Source: Candidatus Bipolaricaulota bacterium (GTDB lineage: Bacteria > Bipolaricaulota > Bipolaricaulia > RBG-16-55-9). From it: a stretch of 14,648 bases of DNA. Under the pieces are notes generated by a model. The model was not told where the DNA came from. It searched no databases and saw only the letters and a program-made list of their open reading frames with translations. The translations under genes were made by a program, and so were the position numbers. The stretch spans positions 1 through 14,648 of the forward strand of contig WFPR01000166.1 of the NCBI GenBank assembly GCA_015487455.1, written 5' to 3'. Shown here one piece after another: positions 12,488 through 14,648 of the stretch. Each line of letters opens with the position of its first letter. Within the stretch, counting starts at the first letter, position 1.

Positions 12488-14050
12488 TCAAGAAGGGTCG
12501 TCCTCGCTTGAGCTCGAGCTCGAGCCGGAGCGCAGGGCCTCCTCGAGCAGGGGGGTGGGGAGCAGCTCGGGGGGGAGCGCCTCGCGCTCCAGTGCGTAGG
12601 CCATCAGGCGTTTAATTCCGCCCTTGAAGTTGTAGGCGTCGTAGCCCGCTTGGCGCATCAGCTCGGCCAGGTGCGCGCTCTTGAGCCCCAGCTCGCAGTA
12701 GAGCACGTACGTCTTGTCCTTGGGGAGCGTTTTGAACTCGTCGAGCGCCCGGAAGAAGTCCCAGTGCACGGCGCCGGGGTAGTGCCAGGCGCGGTACGCC
12801 TGCGGCGATCTTAAATCGATGACGACGGCCCCCTCGGGGACCTCCTCGATCTCCAGCCCCTCGGGGACGAGCGCCTCGGGCTCCAGGGCCGTCAGGTCGA
12901 AGACGGCCCGCTCGGCCACGGCCCGCTCCAAAATTGAGGGGTCGAGCTTGGCCTCCTCCTCGCGGACGCGGTCGAGCCGGGCGCGGGTGGCGGGCTTGCG
13001 GGGCACGAGCGCGCAGTACTCCTGCACCGAGGCCGAGATCTCGTACGTCCCGATGGCCCGCGCCTGGGCGACGATCTCCTCCTTGTCGAGGCCCAGCAGG
13101 GGGCGCAGCACGAGCAGCTCGGTCGCCTCGGAGATCACGACGAGGTTCTGCAGCGTCTGCGAGGAGACCTGGCCCAGCGCCTCGCCCGTCACCAGGGCGC
13201 GCACGCCCAGCTCCTGAGCGATTTGTTCAGAGGCCTTCAGCATCAGGCGCTTGAGCAGCACCTGCCAGTAGCGGGGGTGCGTCTTCTTCTGCAGCTCCTG
13301 GACGAGCCCCTGGAAGTCGACGGCGTGGAGCTTGGGCTCGTGGCCGTGGCCCCACTGCTCCGTCAGGAGCTTCGCGACCCGCAGGACGTCGCGCTGGTGC
13401 TGGGAGCCGCCCAGGTTGAAGAAGGCGTAGTCGAGGGCGAGGCCGCGCTTCATCATCCGCCAGGCGGCCACCGCGGAGTCGAAGCCGCCCGAGACGAGCG
13501 CCAGCGCCCGCCCCTCGGCACCCAGGGGCAGCCCACCCGGCCCCGCCACGACCTCCGTGTAGAAGAACGCCCGGTCGTCGCGCACCTCGACGTGCACCGT
13601 GACCTCGGGGTCGGTGAGGTCGACGCGGGCGGCGTGGGGCCGCAGGGCGGCGCCCAGCTCGCGCTCGACGGCCGTGGCCCCGAAGGGCACCTTCTGGCGC
13701 TCCCCCGCGACCCGGGCCCGCACCGCGAACCGCTTCCCCCGCACCCGCTCCCGGAACAGCTCCTCTCCAGCTTGAACGACGGCCTCCAGCGTCGGGGCCG
13801 GGCGCGCCTCCACGACCGAGAGCGACTTCACCCCGAAGACCCTCGAGAGCGCCTCCAGCGCTTGAGCGGCCTTCGGCCCGTCATCTCGAAGCTCCACGAA
13901 GAAGCGGCTCCACTCGCGCTTGAGCGCGTAGGGGACGTCCGCGCGCCGCAGCGCGGCCTCCAGATTGTGCGCTAAAAGTCGCTGGAAGCGGGCGCGGGTC
14001 CCCTTGGCCTTGGTCGCGATCTCCCCGGAGAACCGAATCAGAACGAGCAT
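12488..14050 (-). CDS. thiI: tRNA 4-thiouridine synthetase ThiI with C-terminal rhodanese domain (520 aa)
   Basis: ThiI adenylates U8 of tRNA and transfers persulfide sulfur to give 4-thiouridine; the rhodanese-bearing form also serves thiamine thiazole synthesis. Domains: an N-terminal ferredoxin-like and THUMP RNA-binding region (about 1-170), a PP-loop ATP site S187-G-G-F-D-S192, and a rhodanese domain (about 405-490) with Cys452 in L-Y-C-E-L-G-L-K-S. Cys346 (Q-E-Y-C) matches the partner cysteine of the E. coli C344-C456 pair, so both catalytic cysteines are kept. After residue 505 comes a short Ser-rich acidic tail (S-G-S-S-S-S-S-S-E-D-D) encoded by a GAGCTC-type repeat (12510-12524). The start is ATG 14050. 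The only upstream purine tract, AGGG, is too close to be a good SD, and a -10 lies 9 bases upstream. It is convergent with the ATPase gene. Confidence 0.95.
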   Translation of the reverse strand: MLVLIRFSGEIATKAKGTRARFQRLLAHNLEAALRRADVPYALKREWSRFFVELRDDGPKAAQALEALSRVFGVKSLSVVEARPAPTLEAVVQAGEELFRERVRGKRFAVRARVAGERQKVPFGATAVERELGAALRPHAARVDLTDPEVTVHVEVRDDRAFFYTEVVAGPGGLPLGAEGRALALVSGGFDSAVAAWRMMKRGLALDYAFFNLGGSQHQRDVLRVAKLLTEQWGHGHEPKLHAVDFQGLVQELQKKTHPRYWQVLLKRLMLKASEQIAQELGVRALVTGEALGQVSSQTLQNLVVISEATELLVLRPLLGLDKEEIVAQARAIGTYEISASVQEYCALVPRKPATRARLDRVREEEAKLDPSILERAVAERAVFDLTALEPEALVPEGLEIEEVPEGAVVIDLRSPQAYRAWHYPGAVHWDFFRALDEFKTLPKDKTYVLYCELGLKSAHLAELMRQAGYDAYNFKGGIKRLMAYALEREALPPELLPTPLLEEALRSGSSSSSSEDDPS

Positions 14051-14059
14051 GGCCCTGGC

Positions 14060-14088
14060 ATTGTAGCGCGAGGCCCCTTCGCTTGCAG
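14060..14088 (-). promoter_or_regulatory. thiI promoter (minus strand)
   Basis: On the minus strand CTGCAA (14088-14083), a 17-base spacer and TACAAT (14065-14060) precede the ATG by 9 bases, so the mRNA would have a leader of only 2-3 bases. The -35 is weak (3 of 6) and is the reverse complement of the -35 used by the divergent gene. Confidence 0.5.
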
Positions 14089-14111
14089 CCCGGGGCCCCG
14101 TCCCCTATGCT
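14083..14111 (+). promoter_or_regulatory. Promoter of the baeRF-like gene
   Basis: TTGCAG at 14083-14088, a 17-base spacer and TATGCT at 14106-14111 form a good sigma-70-type promoter. Transcription would start near 14118, with a leader of about 48 bases carrying GGAGG at 14152-14156. Confidence 0.6.
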
Positions 14112-14165
14112 GTTCAAGGGTGGAGGCGAGACAGGGGGCAACGAAGGGAAGGGAGGTCCGCACAG

Positions 14166-14648
14166 GTGCTCTCGCGGCAAGATCTGGAGAGGCTCCTTCA
14201 GCTTCAGGAGAACCCCGTGCTCAGCGTCTACCTCAACACGGACCCGGCGCAGGACCCCAAGGGGTCGTACCGCATCTGGCTGAAGGACGCGCTCAAGCAG
14301 CTGGAGGCCCAAGTCGAGCCGGGCGAGCGGAAGCGCTTCCGGGAGCTGGCCGAGCGGGCGCAGCAGCTGGCGCGCACCCAGCGCCACGGGAAGGCGTGGG
14401 TCGCGTTCCTCGGCCAACGGGTGGAGGAGCAGTTCGAGCTGCGGGTGCCCGTGGAGAACGAGGTGCTGTGGGGGCGGCCGGGGCTCACCCAGCTGGAGTG
14501 GCTGCTCGGCGAGTACAGGCCCTACGGCGTCGTCCTGGTCGACTCCGCCCGCGTGCGCGTCTTCGTCGTCGCGATGAACGAGATCTCGGAGCTGGAGGGT
14601 CGAACGCTCGACCTGGACGCCTCGGGCTGGCGGGAGGAGGGGGCGCAG
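14166..14648 (+). CDS. baeRF-family protein (bacterial homologue of archaeal/eukaryotic release factor 1), 3' end cut by window
   Basis: The frame is open from GTG 14166 to the last base (161 codons, exactly in frame), so the gene continues outside. GGAGG at 14152-14156 is 9 bases before the GTG. Residues 16-27 (P-V-L-S-V-Y-L-N-T-D-P) and the later Y-G-V-V-L-V-D-S-A-R-V-R-V-F-V-V-A-M-N-E-I (about 119-139) are the hallmarks I know from baeRF families. These are relatives of aRF1/eRF1 and Pelota predicted to act on ribosomes, probably in rescue or hibernation. The eRF1 G-G-Q region, if any, would lie before or near this segment and none is seen; baeRF proteins vary in this loop. Its position among translation genes fits. 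The exact subfamily cannot be fixed from this fragment. Confidence 0.78.
   Translation, partial: MLSRQDLERLLQLQENPVLSVYLNTDPAQDPKGSYRIWLKDALKQLEAQVEPGERKRFRELAERAQQLARTQRHGKAWVAFLGQRVEEQFELRVPVENEVLWGRPGLTQLEWLLGEYRPYGVVLVDSARVRVFVVAMNEISELEGRTLDLDASGWREEGAQ

Noticed and set aside
1..14648. Mobile elements, integrases, tRNA or rRNA genes
   Set aside because: No transposase or integrase motifs, terminal inverted repeats or tRNA/rRNA signatures were seen on either strand.

Overview
The window is chromosomal DNA from a high-GC bacterium. Most lines run well above 65% G+C, with a marked dip to roughly 38-52% (hand-counted lines) at about 180-1060. Core genes (trpS, serS, rnpA, greA, lysS, thiI) are packed tightly, and several operators and starts sit within 10-30 bases of each other. 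Strong GGAGG ribosome sites mark most starts. Three genes (serS, rnpA, thiI) lack one and instead have a -10 element almost touching the start codon, implying very short or leaderless mRNAs. That habit is known from Deinococcota and some other deep-branching or high-GC phyla. I cannot name the phylum from this window alone; an uncultured or thermophilic lineage (Deinococcota, Chloroflexota, Bipolaricaulota-like) is a guess.

Layout. (1) 55-3087, + strand: an accessory-looking block with a small exported or anchored unknown protein, two different DUF3267-type predicted membrane zinc peptidases, and a membrane-anchored gluzincin-like protein whose HExxH motif reads HEAVE. Its first half is AT-rich relative to the rest, which suggests acquisition. 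(2) 3088-3258: three consecutive hairpins, then a clear sigma-70-like promoter for trpS. (3) 3259-5026: trpS and a repeat-built coiled-coil protein with a C-terminal membrane anchor. (4) 5028-6314, - strand: serS, convergent with the coiled-coil gene with one base between stop codons. (5) 6315-6345: a 31-base divergent promoter region whose palindromic ATTATAAT can serve as -10 on both strands, followed by rnpA. (6) 6806-12273: a probable five-gene operon greA - lysS - lipoprotein - meaB - ABC-class ATPase (PF09818/MRB1590-like), driven by a TTGCGG-N17-TATACT promoter. (7) 12274-12487: a GC-rich convergent gap with two hairpins. (8) 12488-14050, - strand: thiI with a rhodanese domain. (9) 14051-14165: a second divergent promoter region in which one hexamer acts as the -35 on both strands. 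(10) 14166 to the end: the start of a baeRF-family (bacterial eRF1-like) protein, cut by the window edge.

Functionally the right-hand 11 kb is dominated by translation and RNA biology: three aminoacyl-tRNA synthetases, RNase P protein, tRNA thiouridylation (ThiI), transcript-cleavage factor GreA, an RNA-linked ABC-class ATPase family and an eRF1-like protein. The most promising candidate for something undescribed is the left-hand cluster of three metallopeptidase-like membrane proteins plus an exported partner. Next come the symmetric compact divergent promoters and the 13-residue/11-residue repeat protein next to trpS. No mobile element, CRISPR array, tRNA or rRNA gene was found.
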